From: Flavobacteriaceae bacterium GSB9
GTDB lineage: Bacteria; Bacteroidota; Bacteroidia; Flavobacteriales; Flavobacteriaceae
Length of the DNA: 64,000 nt
Direction of reading: 5' to 3'
NCBI GenBank assembly: GCA_022749295.1
Contig: CP062007.1
Location: 3,526,001-3,590,000, forward strand
Shown here one piece after another: positions 45,377 to 53,688 of this stretch. The position numbers and the translations under genes were made by a program. The notes under the pieces were generated by a model. That model saw only the letters and a program-made list of their open reading frames with translations. It was not told the DNA's origin and did no database searches. Position 1 is the first letter of the stretch. Every line of letters starts with the position of its first letter.

Positions 45377-46705
45377 TTACAGCACTTTCCATACTTGTAT
45401 GGATATATATCCGTCTTTGCCTTCCGGTTTACAAACATAGATAGCATTATTTAGCCAGGCATATTTTGAATCTATTGGGGCTTCAAATTTAGGTGCGGCT
45501 CTGAAATAGAACGCTTTAGAACTTTCCTCTGAGGGTTCATGTATCAATCCTGTGTTACGTATATGAATCAATACCCCGTCATCTGTCTTGATGGTGTATA
45601 TAGCATTCAATTCCGTGCGATTAAGATTTTGGTTTCGATATTGATAATCAGCGCCTCCGTTTAATACCACGCCTTTCATCTTAGGACCACTAAAGGTACC
45701 TCCGGTAATCGGAATAATGATCCTATCTCCATGAGGCGTAGCACCTAATGACATAGAATCGTCAATGGTCACTTGCAATTCGCAAACAAATTCTAATGCT
45801 GGCGGAGTAAACTCCATAGGGGCAGTATTTCCAGTTTCAGTCTCAAAACCCTTTGCTTTCATGGTCCACCCTGGATAATCCGACAAATCATTATTCAAAA
45901 AAATATGAGAATTGTCTTTGTTTTTAAACTGCCAATCCAGCCAATCAATCGTCAATTGAGCAAAAGACCCTCCATACTTCTCCGAGAAAGTTGCTCCGTG
46001 ACCAGCTGTAGTATGGTCAGCAAATACGACGGGCACATGACTGATTCGATCATAATCTAAAACGGCATTTTCGTAGGCAATGTCAGTCTTACCTCCTATC
46101 ATATAGATAATTGGGGCGTGCAACATTGGCAATGATGCTGAACTCGCACCAGCCATGGTCATGTTGCCCATGCCGGCATTCAAAATCAAATAGGTCTTAA
46201 TGCGTGCGTCATTAGCAATTCGCAGAGTTTGTGCCCCACCACACGAGTGTCCACCTGCCGCTATTTTGTCCAAATCTACCTTGTCGTAATAATCACTGCC
46301 TTGGGTTCTGGCCTGTTTCGTTATCCAGTCCAGCGCTTTCAGGAGTTCATCATCAGCAGTGGACTCGTGTACCCGCTCTTCCACAGTCATTTGCAAAGTT
46401 CCAATAGCAACTATGATGTAACCATGCGAGGCAATCTCTGATAATAAGCGCTCTTGATGGATGGACGAATTCATGCATCCGCCATTCGCCCAAACGAGTA
46501 TGGGTAATTTGCCTTGTTGCTTAGCTGCCTTTTGTATATTTTCAGGTCTATAGACCACAAAATCAGGAAGTGACTGTTCTGTCACGGCAATGGACGGATA
46601 ATTGCCACTGCCTCCTTGATCTATAAGCTTCGTCTTGATTACCTGTGAGTAACCGACTCTCAGTGAAAAAACGAGCAGTAAAATAGTTAAATAGTGTTTT
46701 CTCAT
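45377..46705 (-). CDS. Secreted alpha/beta hydrolase (chlorophyllase/PETase-like fold) with C-terminal beta domain
   Basis: A 442-residue protein with a signal peptide (YLTILLLVFSLRVGYSQ). Residues about 40-280 are an alpha/beta hydrolase: LPILVWANGGCMNSSIHQERLLSEIASHGYIIVAIG, nucleophile AAGGHSCGGAQTLRIA, and His in TAGHGATF. The last 150 residues (EFVCELQVTIDDSMSLG...) look like the DUF3237-type beta-barrel. The two parts may be an esterase and an accessory binding domain. It lies 61 bases upstream of the type B esterase, likely in one unit. Substrate unknown. Confidence 0.78.
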   Translation of the reverse strand: MRKHYLTILLLVFSLRVGYSQVIKTKLIDQGGSGNYPSIAVTEQSLPDFVVYRPENIQKAAKQQGKLPILVWANGGCMNSSIHQERLLSEIASHGYIIVAIGTLQMTVEERVHESTADDELLKALDWITKQARTQGSDYYDKVDLDKIAAGGHSCGGAQTLRIANDARIKTYLILNAGMGNMTMAGASSASLPMLHAPIIYMIGGKTDIAYENAVLDYDRISHVPVVFADHTTAGHGATFSEKYGGSFAQLTIDWLDWQFKNKDNSHIFLNNDLSDYPGWTMKAKGFETETGNTAPMEFTPPALEFVCELQVTIDDSMSLGATPHGDRIIIPITGGTFSGPKMKGVVLNGGADYQYRNQNLNRTELNAIYTIKTDDGVLIHIRNTGLIHEPSEESSKAFYFRAAPKFEAPIDSKYAWLNNAIYVCKPEGKDGYISIQVWKVL

Positions 46706-46778
46706 CTATATTCATATTAAGATGTTACATTTCTTCAAATGTCTTGTCCTGAAATATGGCTACAGGTTAATAATTGAT

Positions 46779-47000
46779 TTACGCTGTTTTTAAATATACC
46801 ATATTAGGTGTTTTGAAGTCTAAAGATAAATGTAATCTTATTTCATTGTATAAATTAATAGCATTTTTTGTCGCTCTCTTTGCGTGGGCCACGTCAGTAA
46901 AGGTCTGGTCAAGATAAAATTCATCTTTTAAGATGCCGTTTACACGCTCAGCCATGGCATTTTCATAGCAATGATTATCTTCCGTTATACTAATTTTGAT
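46779..47000 (-). pseudogene. C-terminal fragment of a second IS3-family transposase
   Basis: The minus-strand frame reads ITEDNHCYENAMAERVNG, LKDEFYLDQTFTDVAHAKRA and NEIRLHLSLDFKTPNMVYL up to TAA at 46779. That is the end of an IS3 OrfB with the catalytic Glu region, but of a different subtype from the copies at 47042 and 56229. The rest of the transposase is absent. Confidence 0.75.
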
Positions 47001-47041
47001 GTTTTTCTATTTAAAATTTGCGTGTATACATTACTACAATA

Positions 47042-47671
47042 TTATATACCTTTATCCGAATGGTGAATGAGTTTTTGATTATGGTGCTTTCTGTTTTTAA
47101 TGGCTATATCGAGGGCCTCTTTGTAAAGCGACGTTCTCATATGATTGTCGAGTTTGTATCCCATAATCTTCTTGGAATATGCTTCTGTGACCAAAGCTAA
47201 GTAGTTATGGCCATTTTCTGTATTAGTGTAAGTGATGTCACTACCCCAGAGCTGTTCAGGTCGAGTAGGGACGTGGTCTTTTGCAAGGTTTTTGTATTTT
47301 TTGTACATATGGTTTGAGTTAGTTGTTGTGATATAGTTTTTACGTTTCTCTATCAGTAAGTTATTGTACCTTAAAAACCTATAGGATTTGTCCCTGCCTA
47401 TTTTGATTAATAAAGTCTTGCTTTTGTTGTGCTTTGAGCATTTTGTATAAGGCTTGTTTAGATATCCCAAAACATCCATAGAGCCACTTTCTTTTATGCG
47501 GGCTTTTTTCTTTACCTCTATCTCTTTTGCCAATGTTTTGGGCAATGACCAGTAGTTTGGTCTCTAGATTGACTTTTTGGTAGCTTTTTTTCGGCAGTGG
47601 TCTTTTTTTGTTTTCATAAGTGACTATAATTAAATGATTAATTTTTAGTCAACCTATTTCAGGAAAGTTCA
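47042..47671 (-). pseudogene. Degenerate partial copy of the IS3 element found at 56189
   Basis: One end and the orfA start (47580-47671) and parts of orfB (ITTTNSNHMYKKYKNLAKDHVPTRPEQLWGSDITYTNTENGHNYLALVTEAYSKKIMGY, then HHSDKG) match the intact copy. About 300 bases of orfA and the front of orfB are deleted, Ser replaces one active-loop residue, and the 3' third is missing. It abuts the fragment at 46779, so the two IS remnants were joined by deletion or recombination. Confidence 0.8.
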
Positions 47672-47682
47672 CGGGTCAAAAT

Positions 47683-47819
47683 GTGCTACAACGGTCTTAT
47701 ATATGAAAAGTAGCAGGCTTTAGTAAAAATACTTTTCTTTAGTTGAAAGATAATAAAAAAGCGCAAACCTAATGACTTGCGCAAGTTCTGCTATTTTTTA
47801 TATATGTTGCTAGCAATAG
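47683..47819 (-). repeat. Palindromic cassette-boundary element A1
   Basis: 137 bases. The left arm TATATATGAAAAGTAGCAG pairs with CTGCTATTTTTTATATATG on the right. The right end GCTAGCAATAG matches the complement of A2's left end (GTTAGCAATAA) at 9 of 11. The arm sequence differs from other family members but pairing is kept. Confidence 0.7.
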
Positions 47820-47821
47820 TT

Positions 47822-48562
47822 TTATTTTACCTTTCTTTTTGTTAAAGGAATCATCATTGGTGTTTTCTTCATGTAATCCAAATATTTAGATTTAAAATTA
47901 CTCTTTAGATCTTTCTCTTCGTACAGTGCTCCAATAAAGAAATAGGCAGTCAAAAGAATGGCAAATACTAAATGAGTTGCAGACATTTTAGGTGTAAACC
48001 ATAACCCCATTATTCCACCTAAGTATAATGGATGTCTTGTATATTTATAAAATGAAACTACTTTAAATCCTAAATCTGTATATGGCTTATTTAATAACTC
48101 TAAATAGGTTTGTCGCAGTCCAAATAAATCAAAATGGTTGATTAAAAATGTACTAATAAATAAAATTAACCAGCCTAAAAAGAATAAAACATACATAGTA
48201 TAGTATAGAATACTTCCTTCTTTAACTGACCATATATTACCACCAATTGGTTCCCAATTCCATATAAGAATAAAAAGTAAAATTCCTGCTTGTAATACAT
48301 AAGTACTTCTTTCTATTGGTCTTGGTAGAATTTTTGTTATCCAGTTCTTAAATGATTTTCTCGCCATTACACTATGAGGTATTGCAAAAAGCAATACAAG
48401 TCCAATGTTCTTTGATATGGCATAGTAAAATGGTGCTTCTGGATTTCTATCAATTGATATTTCTGGTATTAGATGACTTATTGATAAAATCCAGAATAGT
48501 AAAGAAGCAAAACCAATAAAATATGCAACTATAGAGTAAACGAACATTAATATTTTTTTCAT
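47822..48562 (-). CDS. Membrane methyltransferase of the isoprenylcysteine/NnrU/MddA type
   Basis: A 246-residue protein with five or six membrane segments and the C-terminal signature FYKYTRHPLYLGGIMGLWFTPKMS followed by FFIGALYEEKDL. This is the SAM-binding RHPxYxG...EExxL pattern of the ICMT family. Length and overall layout are close to methanethiol S-methyltransferase (MddA), which makes dimethyl sulfide. NnrU-like or other ICMT-like roles are possible. The stop codon lies next to the end of element A1, as with other cassette genes. Confidence 0.7.
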   Translation of the reverse strand: MKKILMFVYSIVAYFIGFASLLFWILSISHLIPEISIDRNPEAPFYYAISKNIGLVLLFAIPHSVMARKSFKNWITKILPRPIERSTYVLQAGILLFILIWNWEPIGGNIWSVKEGSILYYTMYVLFFLGWLILFISTFLINHFDLFGLRQTYLELLNKPYTDLGFKVVSFYKYTRHPLYLGGIMGLWFTPKMSATHLVFAILLTAYFFIGALYEEKDLKSNFKSKYLDYMKKTPMMIPLTKRKVK

Positions 48563-48626
48563 GATAATTAGATTAAAAAATGAACAGAAAAATTGGTCAT
48601 TATAAAATTAATAACCAATCCCCTTT

Positions 48627-48941
48627 TTAAGCTATTATGGCATCATTTAATACAATTGCCATGTTGTATTCCTCCACTCTTAATGTTTCGGCAATTACCC
48701 CATAACGTTCAGGTATTTTGGCAGCCAATTCTGAGGTCCAGAATGTTCCTCTTGCACTTTTAGTTTCAAATAAATAAATACCACTTATTGCTCCTGTAGA
48801 TTCTTCTGCTAGATAGTACTTTTCAACGAGCCCAGGCACATTTCTAAAAATATCTAAATCTTCATTACAAACTTGCATTAACTTTTCTTGGCTATGAGAA
48901 GAGTTAAACTTTACTGATAAAACCGCTGTTACTTTTTTCAT
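48627..48941 (-). CDS. YdhR-like small monooxygenase-fold protein
   Basis: A 104-residue protein of the dimeric alpha-beta barrel type (AVLSVKFNSSHSQEKLMQVCNEDLDIFRNVPGLVEKYYLAEESTGAISGIYLFETKSARGTFW). The VPGLxxKYYL and GIYLFE segments are typical of YdhR-like putative monooxygenases. Same strand and 64 bases upstream of the membrane methyltransferase, so probably one unit. Activity unknown. Confidence 0.7.
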   Translation of the reverse strand: MKKVTAVLSVKFNSSHSQEKLMQVCNEDLDIFRNVPGLVEKYYLAEESTGAISGIYLFETKSARGTFWTSELAAKIPERYGVIAETLRVEEYNMAIVLNDAIIA

Positions 48942-49066
48942 TTTATTAAATTTTAAGTGATTAATAATTACTGTAACAAAAGTATAGGTGAAAAGGGTTT
49001 ACAGTATAGACTAAAAAGTCTTAAAAATGGACTTTAAAGTTTTTTGCAACTAACCTTTTTTACAAA

Positions 49067-49212
49067 TTACAATATTGAATAAGGTGTTGTTTTGTGTTTT
49101 TGATTAAATGTATATATCAAGTGTTGTGTGTCTTCAGAACCACATTTAAAAGAAATTTGATTCATGGGAAGGTCTGAATATAATAGGCTATGAATATCTA
49201 AATCAAACTTTC
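49067..49212 (-). pseudogene. Remnant of an AraC-type HTH
   Basis: In one minus-strand frame the bases read KFDLDIHSLLYSDLPMNQ then ISFKCGSEDTQHLIYTF and NQKHKTTPYSIL, ending TAA. This is a decayed duplicate of the end of the AraC gene at 49767 (KLDLAIHRLSHTDLPINQVSFECGFEDTSHF). The rest of the gene is missing and the neighbouring cyclase remnant overlaps it by ten bases in another frame. Confidence 0.7.
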
Positions 49213-49675
49213 CTTATTTTGCAATAACTGAGAATTCTTGATGCTGTATTCAGAACATCGCCAATAAATATACGTTCCTTATTATCAAAGGACCAATTAC
49301 TTACCATTACTTCACCGTAATGAACACGTGCTTTAAAATCCGGAGCTATTCCATATTTACATATAAATTCCTTTTCGGAATACATAAGCTTTTTTTTCAT
49401 TCTATGATAACATTTTATTGGATTCTCAATATCTAATTTCTTATTAGAGGGCCATGTTACCACAATCTCACCACCACAATCTGCAATGGAGCCTAGAAGA
49501 GACTCAAATAATCCTTCAATAAATAGAAGTACTGTTCTGTTCCAATTTGCTCTGCAAAGGAGGTAGAAGACTTCATGTCTATAAACATGAATATCCGCTT
49601 TTCTAGTTTTGACTTAGCTGGTCTTATTGCTCTGGAACACTTAATTGATGAATATGGAATAGTGAAAGTTTGCAT
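49203..49675 (-). pseudogene. Class III adenylate/guanylate cyclase remnant
   Basis: Two pieces in different frames: MFIDMKSSTSFAEQIGTEQYFYLLKDY (metal-binding Asp and first strand of the cyclase fold, 49493-49675), then GSIADCGGEIVVTWP in the next frame, and KARVHYGEVMVSNW...RIFIGDVLNTASRIL (49203-49463). Between GGEI and VVTW a few residues usual in the family (YQYVGDE) are missing. Frameshift plus small deletion make this a broken gene. It is flanked by AraC sequences, so a cyclase-AraC segment was probably rearranged here. Confidence 0.75.
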
Positions 49676-49766
49676 TGTTACATATTTCGTTATTGTTAAC
49701 AGTACAAAAATAATCGCTTAGGTCACCTCTAATAGACAAAAAAACTAAGAAATAGACTTTAAGTTT

Positions 49767-50633
49767 TTACTTTCCTTCCAGATGGCGATACTGTAAAGGT
49801 GTTGTATTGTAATTTTGTTTAAATACACGAATAAAATGAGAGGTATCTTCAAAACCACATTCAAAAGAGACTTGATTTATCGGAAGGTCTGTATGCGATA
49901 AACGATGAATAGCTAAATCTAACTTTCGCTCTTTTAGCCAACGCCCTGGCGTTGTTTTATAATATTGTTTGAAAGATTTTTTGAATTTAGATAAACTCAT
50001 GTTACAAAGTTGCGCATAATCTTCAATTTTTAGATTATAGGCAAAATTTTCTTCCATCATGCGAGTCATGTGATATTCTTGATTTTGACATAATGAAATA
50101 AAGTAATCCGTTAGGTCATGATGATTTCTGTTAACACAGAAACTTAAAAGCAGCTCTTCAAATTTAAGTTTAAGTAATTCACTATTCGGTTTTTTATCTA
50201 ATGTGAGATAAGAGTATATAGAACTACAATAGTTTTCTAATAGTTGATTGGATTCTATTCTTAAAACAGCATCCTGGTTGGTTAGCTGTTTCTGGGTTGT
50301 ATCGAGAAACTTAGAGTTTTTATTCAGAAATGACTTAATAAAACTGTCAGGAATAAAAAAGAAAATAGCACAGAATTGATCATCAAAAAACTGATGAGTA
50401 AGGTTTGCCCCTTTTTTTATAAAAAGAATATCACCTTTTTCAACCACATAATCATGATATATGGTTCTCCACATTTTTTTACCTGAGGTGATAAATGCAA
50501 AATAGTTGCTATCTGACCATATTCCGAATTTTGTTTCTTCTTGGATACATGTATATTCCACAAATAAAAGTTCATTTACTTCCATTTTAAGAAAGGTATC
50601 GTCTTGTTTTATAGAGGAATAAAGGTTTACCAT
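49767..50633 (-). CDS. AraC-family transcriptional regulator
   Basis: A 288-residue protein. The N-terminal half is a cupin-like sensor region (NYFAFITSGKKMWRTIYHDYVVEKGDILFIKKGANLTHQFFDD). Residues about 190-288 are the double HTH (AQLCNMSLSKFKKSFKQYYKTTPGRWLKERKL, LPINQVSFECGFEDTSHFIRVFKQNYNTTPLQYR). It is the 5'-most gene of the block between elements A1 and A2, with its start 11 bases from A2. Ligand unknown. Confidence 0.88.
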   Translation of the reverse strand: MVNLYSSIKQDDTFLKMEVNELLFVEYTCIQEETKFGIWSDSNYFAFITSGKKMWRTIYHDYVVEKGDILFIKKGANLTHQFFDDQFCAIFFFIPDSFIKSFLNKNSKFLDTTQKQLTNQDAVLRIESNQLLENYCSSIYSYLTLDKKPNSELLKLKFEELLLSFCVNRNHHDLTDYFISLCQNQEYHMTRMMEENFAYNLKIEDYAQLCNMSLSKFKKSFKQYYKTTPGRWLKERKLDLAIHRLSHTDLPINQVSFECGFEDTSHFIRVFKQNYNTTPLQYRHLEGK

Positions 50634-50643
50634 TCTTCAAATT

Positions 50644-50783
50644 ATTGCTAACGGTTTGTGTATAGTTTCGTTTCGTGAAAATCCGCGAGGATTTTCCGCC
50701 GTAAACCGAAGATAGCAAATTTGCGAGGACTTTCGCAAGTAGGCAAGAAGCCAGCAATAAATTATTCAAGGTGTTACCCAACG
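50644..50783 (-). repeat. Palindromic cassette-boundary element A2
   Basis: 140 bases, with the internal GAAAATCCGCGAGGATTTTC hairpin and the AAACCGAAGATAGCAAATTT stretch shared with A10 and A12. The right end GTTACCCAAC matches the complement of A3's left end (TTTACCCAAC) at 9 of 10. Confidence 0.9.
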
Positions 50784-50871
50784 TTTTTCTTTCAGTCAAC
50801 TTTCTATACATAGTGACTTATATTGTTTATCTTTAACTAAATAAGAAACGCATTTTAATTCCTAAAAATTA

Positions 50872-51432
50872 ATGAAGCTTTATATCAAATATATGGTAAG
50901 CTTAAGATGCAAGCTTTTTGTTAAATATGAGTTAGAAAAATTGGGTTTACACTACAATAGTGTTGAGCTTGGAATGATTGAAATAAAAGAAGATATTTCC
51001 GAGTCTCAAAAACAAGAATTTAAATCAAATTTAGCGATAGCAGGGTTAGAGTTAATAGATGATAATAGAAGTATTCTTATAGACAAAATTAAAAACGTGA
51101 TTATAGAAATGATTCATTATTCTGATGAAGTCCTAAAAGTTAATTATTCAGATTACATAGCGCAAAAATTGAATTATGATTACACGTATTTATCAAATTT
51201 GTTTTCAGAAGTAAAAGGAATTACTATTCAGCATTTTATTATTAAACACAAAATAGAAAGAACAAAAGAATTGATACTTTACAATGAACTTAATCTCACG
51301 GAAATCGCCTATAAATTGGATTACAGTAGTGTTGCTCATTTGTCTAACCAATTCAAAAAAGTTACTGGTCATTCACCTTCCTTTTATAAAAAAATTGGGC
51401 AAAAAAGAAAGCAGAATTTAGAGAATCTGTAA
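50872..51432 (+). CDS. Small AraC-type regulator
   Basis: A 186-residue protein. The N-terminal 80 residues are of unknown type (GLHYNSVELGMIEIKEDISESQKQEFKSNLAIAGLELIDD, recalling small regulators encoded beside sensor kinases). The C-terminal 105 residues are an AraC HTH (IAQKLNYDYTYLSNLFSEVKGITIQHFIIKHKIE, LTEIAYKLDYSSVAHLSNQFKKVTGHSPSFYKK). It opens a plus-strand block between elements A2 and A3. Confidence 0.85.
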   Translation: MKLYIKYMVSLRCKLFVKYELEKLGLHYNSVELGMIEIKEDISESQKQEFKSNLAIAGLELIDDNRSILIDKIKNVIIEMIHYSDEVLKVNYSDYIAQKLNYDYTYLSNLFSEVKGITIQHFIIKHKIERTKELILYNELNLTEIAYKLDYSSVAHLSNQFKKVTGHSPSFYKKIGQKRKQNLENL

Positions 51433-51526
51433 CATGTGTAATCTTATATGTCAGTTGTGTAACACAATTTAAGGCTTTTGTCGTCATCTTTGTGATTGTA
51501 GTACAATTAAGCACTACTTTAAATAC

Positions 51527-51778
51527 ATGATTATGGAAACCAAGAAAAAAGAAGGCGAGAAAAAAACTAGTGAGCTATTTAAATTTAGTGGAGATTGGGA
51601 CAAACAATCAAAAGCCTTGAAGGTAAAATATCCAAAATTAACTTCAGAAGATGTGAAATTTGAAAGTGGTAAAGAATTAGATTTAATCAAAAGATTAGAA
51701 AACAAGTTACAGAAGGACAGAAATGAAGTTGTAGGTATCTTGAAATCAAATTATAAAAGCATTACAAATGCAATTTAG
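51527..51778 (+). CDS. CsbD-like stress protein
   Basis: An 83-residue hydrophilic protein whose central part (FSGDWDKQSKALKVKYPKLTSEDVKFESGKELDLIKRLENKLQKDRNEVVGIL) follows the CsbD pattern of a tryptophan-containing first turn, a Lys-rich helix, LTxxDV and the G-K-ExxxVGxL repeat. CsbD proteins are general-stress proteins without a known biochemical activity. The start could be the ATG at 51527 or the next one two codons on. A TTTTG and CATCTTTG pair about 40-50 bases upstream may be its promoter. Confidence 0.65.
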   Translation: MIMETKKKEGEKKTSELFKFSGDWDKQSKALKVKYPKLTSEDVKFESGKELDLIKRLENKLQKDRNEVVGILKSNYKSITNAI

Positions 51779-51802
51779 AATATTAAGTTAAGCCTATGAA
51801 TT

Positions 51803-51835
51803 AAGAACAGTTTAGTAAAAAACTGTTCTTTTTTA
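51803..51835 (+). terminator. Intrinsic terminator after the CsbD-like gene
   Basis: AAGAACAGTTT and AAACTGTTCTT form an 11-bp stem around a six-base loop and are followed by a T-rich run. Confidence 0.85.
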
Positions 51836-51909
51836 TTGGCTTTATTTTAAATCAGTGATTTATGTAACTATAGCTACAAGGTGTATAACTTAATATACTA
51901 TCTCATCGT

Positions 51910-52000
51910 TAACTTTGTAAAGCTATTAATCAGTTAGAGAAGTCCAGATAAATTAAATTATTTGGGGTTACAAAAGCAGACTTAAAAGTCTGCTTTCTTG
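51910..52000 (+). ncRNA. Candidate short RNA: TANNTTTG box followed by a second terminator hairpin
   Basis: TAACTTTG at 51910-51917 is a perfect -7 box, and AAAGCAGACTT/AAGTCTGCTTT at 51973-51996 is an 11-bp hairpin followed by T-rich sequence. No ORF lies between, so a transcript of about 75-80 bases is predicted. The hairpin could instead be an attenuator for the plus-strand genes that follow. No -33 element is obvious. Confidence 0.3.
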
Positions 52001-52094
52001 TTTTGATGAAATAGTATGATGCATATAACTACGGTTTTCATCTGTATAAAATAAACTATAACTCCTTATTAATTAACGTTAAAAAATTATAATC

Positions 52095-52208
52095 ATGTCA
52101 AAAGAAAAAAGCGGCAAAGCTAAAAATAGTAAAACAGCACCAACTAAGACTGCCAAAGAAAAGAAACAAGCTAAAGCAGAAAAGAGACGAATAAAAAGGG
52201 ACGAGTAA
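52095..52208 (+). CDS. Small Lys/Ala-rich basic protein
   Basis: A 37-residue reading frame (MSKEKSGKAKNSKTAP then TKTAKEKKQAKAEKRRIK, ending RDE) starts at ATG and ends 14 bases before the cupin gene. Almost half its residues are Lys or Arg. Tiny basic proteins of this kind occur in flavobacterial stress clusters. It shares strand and close spacing with the cupin gene. Function unknown; coding status rests on composition and context. Confidence 0.5.
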   Translation: MSKEKSGKAKNSKTAPTKTAKEKKQAKAEKRRIKRDE

Positions 52209-52222
52209 ATACAATTTGTATT

Positions 52223-52573
52223 ATGAAGAATTATGAATTTGAAAACCTTAAGGCATTCAACATTAGTGATAATCTGAAATATGTTTCCAATACCATAATT
52301 GTTAAACACATTTTAAATGAAAAAACAGGTAATATAATGGCTTTAGCGTTGGACTATGGTAAAGTGTATAAGCCCAAACTAACACCTTTTTCAACTTTTG
52401 TGAATGTCATTGAAGGAAAATCAGAAATTGTGGTAGACGAAATATCTACCTACTTACAAAAGAATGATTCCATGATTATTCCAGGTCATGTTCTATACAC
52501 AATTGAAGCAAATGAAAGGTTTAAGATGCTTTCAATCATTTTAAAAAGTGGCTATGATGATTTAGAACCATAG
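52223..52573 (+). CDS. Cupin-domain protein
   Basis: A 116-residue single-domain cupin: KPKLTPFSTFVNVIEGKSEIVVDEISTYLQKNDSMIIPGHVLYTIEANERFKMLSIIL. The usual metal-binding HxH of cupin motif 1 is replaced by TPFSTF, so metal binding is doubtful; the second motif has only one His. Probably a small-molecule binding or regulatory cupin. Part of the plus-strand block with the small basic protein and the next short gene. Confidence 0.75.
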   Translation: MKNYEFENLKAFNISDNLKYVSNTIIVKHILNEKTGNIMALALDYGKVYKPKLTPFSTFVNVIEGKSEIVVDEISTYLQKNDSMIIPGHVLYTIEANERFKMLSIILKSGYDDLEP

Positions 52574-52589
52574 AATAAAATCAATAATT

Positions 52590-52766
52590 ATGAGTAATTT
52601 ATTTAAATCAGGTGATATAGTGTGTGCAAAAGTTAATCCTACAAAATCTCTAAAAGTTAGAATTTTTGCTAGAAAAGTCTATTATTGTGATGTATGTAAT
52701 CATCCAGAAGAAAAAGAAGAAGTTTATTTTGAAAGAGAAATTGAATTTTATAAAAATGAAAACTAG
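52590..52766 (+). CDS. Short hypothetical protein (YodC-like)
   Basis: A 58-residue frame starting MSNLFKSGDIVCAKVNPTKSLKV and continuing with VYYCDVCNHPEEKEEVYFERE. The opening FxxGDIVxxKxxP is the pattern of small YodC/DUF2158-like proteins, and the CDVC pair could bind metal. It is 16 bases after the cupin gene, same strand. No stronger family evidence. Confidence 0.55.
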   Translation: MSNLFKSGDIVCAKVNPTKSLKVRIFARKVYYCDVCNHPEEKEEVYFEREIEFYKNEN

Positions 52767-52772
52767 ATATAG

Positions 52773-52790
52773 CTGATTTAGGAAAGTTCT
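52773..52790 (+). mobile_element. Decayed solo end of the IS3-type element
   Basis: CTGATTTAGGAAAGTTCT differs from the IS3 right end (CCTATTTCAGGAAAGTTCA) at a few positions and lies 10 bases outside element A3. It may be an old excision scar. Confidence 0.35.
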
Positions 52791-52799
52791 TTTGGTAAT

Positions 52800-52958
52800 G
52801 TTGGGTAAAGGTTTTGTATATGGTTCGTAGCGTGTAAAAAGGTAATATCTTTTCGGTTAAGCACAATACAAATTTAAAAATTTGGTGATTTCGTAAATAA
52901 GTCTTGATCTTGTAGTTATAACTTATTGGTTATGAATTGTATACGTTGTTAGTTGTAG
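52800..52958 (-). repeat. Palindromic cassette-boundary element A3 (diverged)
   Basis: 159 bases, the longest and most diverged clear copy. GTATA near the left end opposes TATAC near the right end, and GTT is at 52948. The left end has AAA where others have AAC. The right end GTTAGTTGTAG matches the complement of A4's left end (GTTAGCTGTAA) at 9 of 11. Confidence 0.65.
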
Positions 52959-52978
52959 TGTTTATTACCATTAGAATT

Positions 52979-53359
52979 TTATGTTTTTGCAAAATGATTT
53001 TTCACAAAAGCAACTTGTTCATTATCCGTAATATTATCTGACGATTCTATATCAATTTTTATATTCTTAAAATGTAAATCTTTATTCAAGTAATTACGAA
53101 GTTCTACTTTTGCATTTGTTGGTCCAAATAGCAGTACATGTTTATACTTTAAAATTTGAGCTCCAATTTTGTCATAAAATTTTTCATTCATTTGCTGTCT
53201 CTTATTATGCATAAGACTTTCGCTACGCATTAAGGCTTCTTCCTTAGTTTCTGAAGTAAAATTTGATAGAATAGGGCTATATTTGTTTTTTGAATTTATA
53301 TCAATCAAATTAGCGACTGAATGATCCATCCAGATACCTAAATTGTTATTTGTTTTCAT
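52979..53359 (-). CDS. Hypothetical protein, possibly eRF1-like (baeRF-type) domain
   Basis: A 126-residue protein. GIWMDHSVANLIDINSKN at the start, HVLLFGPTNAKVELRNYLNKD in the middle and IDIESSDNITDNEQVAFVKNHF at the end follow a pattern I know from flavobacterial proteins related to the archaeo-eukaryotic release-factor/Dom34 fold. The FGP...K.EL.. segment is the most typical. It is the last gene of a seven-gene minus-strand stress-type block, behind an HPF-like gene, which agrees with a role at the ribosome. Function is inferred. Confidence 0.5.
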   Translation of the reverse strand: MKTNNNLGIWMDHSVANLIDINSKNKYSPILSNFTSETKEEALMRSESLMHNKRQQMNEKFYDKIGAQILKYKHVLLFGPTNAKVELRNYLNKDLHFKNIKIDIESSDNITDNEQVAFVKNHFAKT

Positions 53360-53370
53360 TGTATTAAGAT

Positions 53371-53685
53371 TTAGTGTTTTTGAATTTTTCCAAGAATACT
53401 TTCTATAGAGGTTTTTATTTTATCAATTGCTCCTGTCACAGCAATATCCATAGTACTTGCTTGATTAGTAATAGCAATAGGTTGTCTGCCTTCAAGTCTG
53501 GCTTCTAATAGACACGAGATGTCATTAAATCCGTCCTTTTTTCCATTCTCATCTTTCAAGTGAACTTCTATTCTAGTGATATGAGATTCGAACCTTTGTA
53601 GTGCTTCTGCAATTTGAGAAGTAAAAAAATCGTTACTTCTTTTTTTGCCAGTAAGGGTTTTGTCGGTATTTATTTGTATTGTCAT
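53371..53685 (-). CDS. HPF/RaiA-family ribosome-associated protein
   Basis: A 104-residue protein with the RaiA/HPF beta-alpha fold (FTSQIAEALQRFESHITRIEVHLKDENGKKDGFNDISCLLEARLEGRQPIAITNQASTMDIAVTGAIDKIKTSIESILGK). Family members bind the 30S decoding region and make inactive ribosomes in starvation. No C-terminal dimerisation domain, so a short form. Follows the small 70-residue protein by 3 bases in a compact operon. Confidence 0.8.
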   Translation of the reverse strand: MTIQINTDKTLTGKKRSNDFFTSQIAEALQRFESHITRIEVHLKDENGKKDGFNDISCLLEARLEGRQPIAITNQASTMDIAVTGAIDKIKTSIESILGKIQKH

Positions 53686-53688
53686 ATT

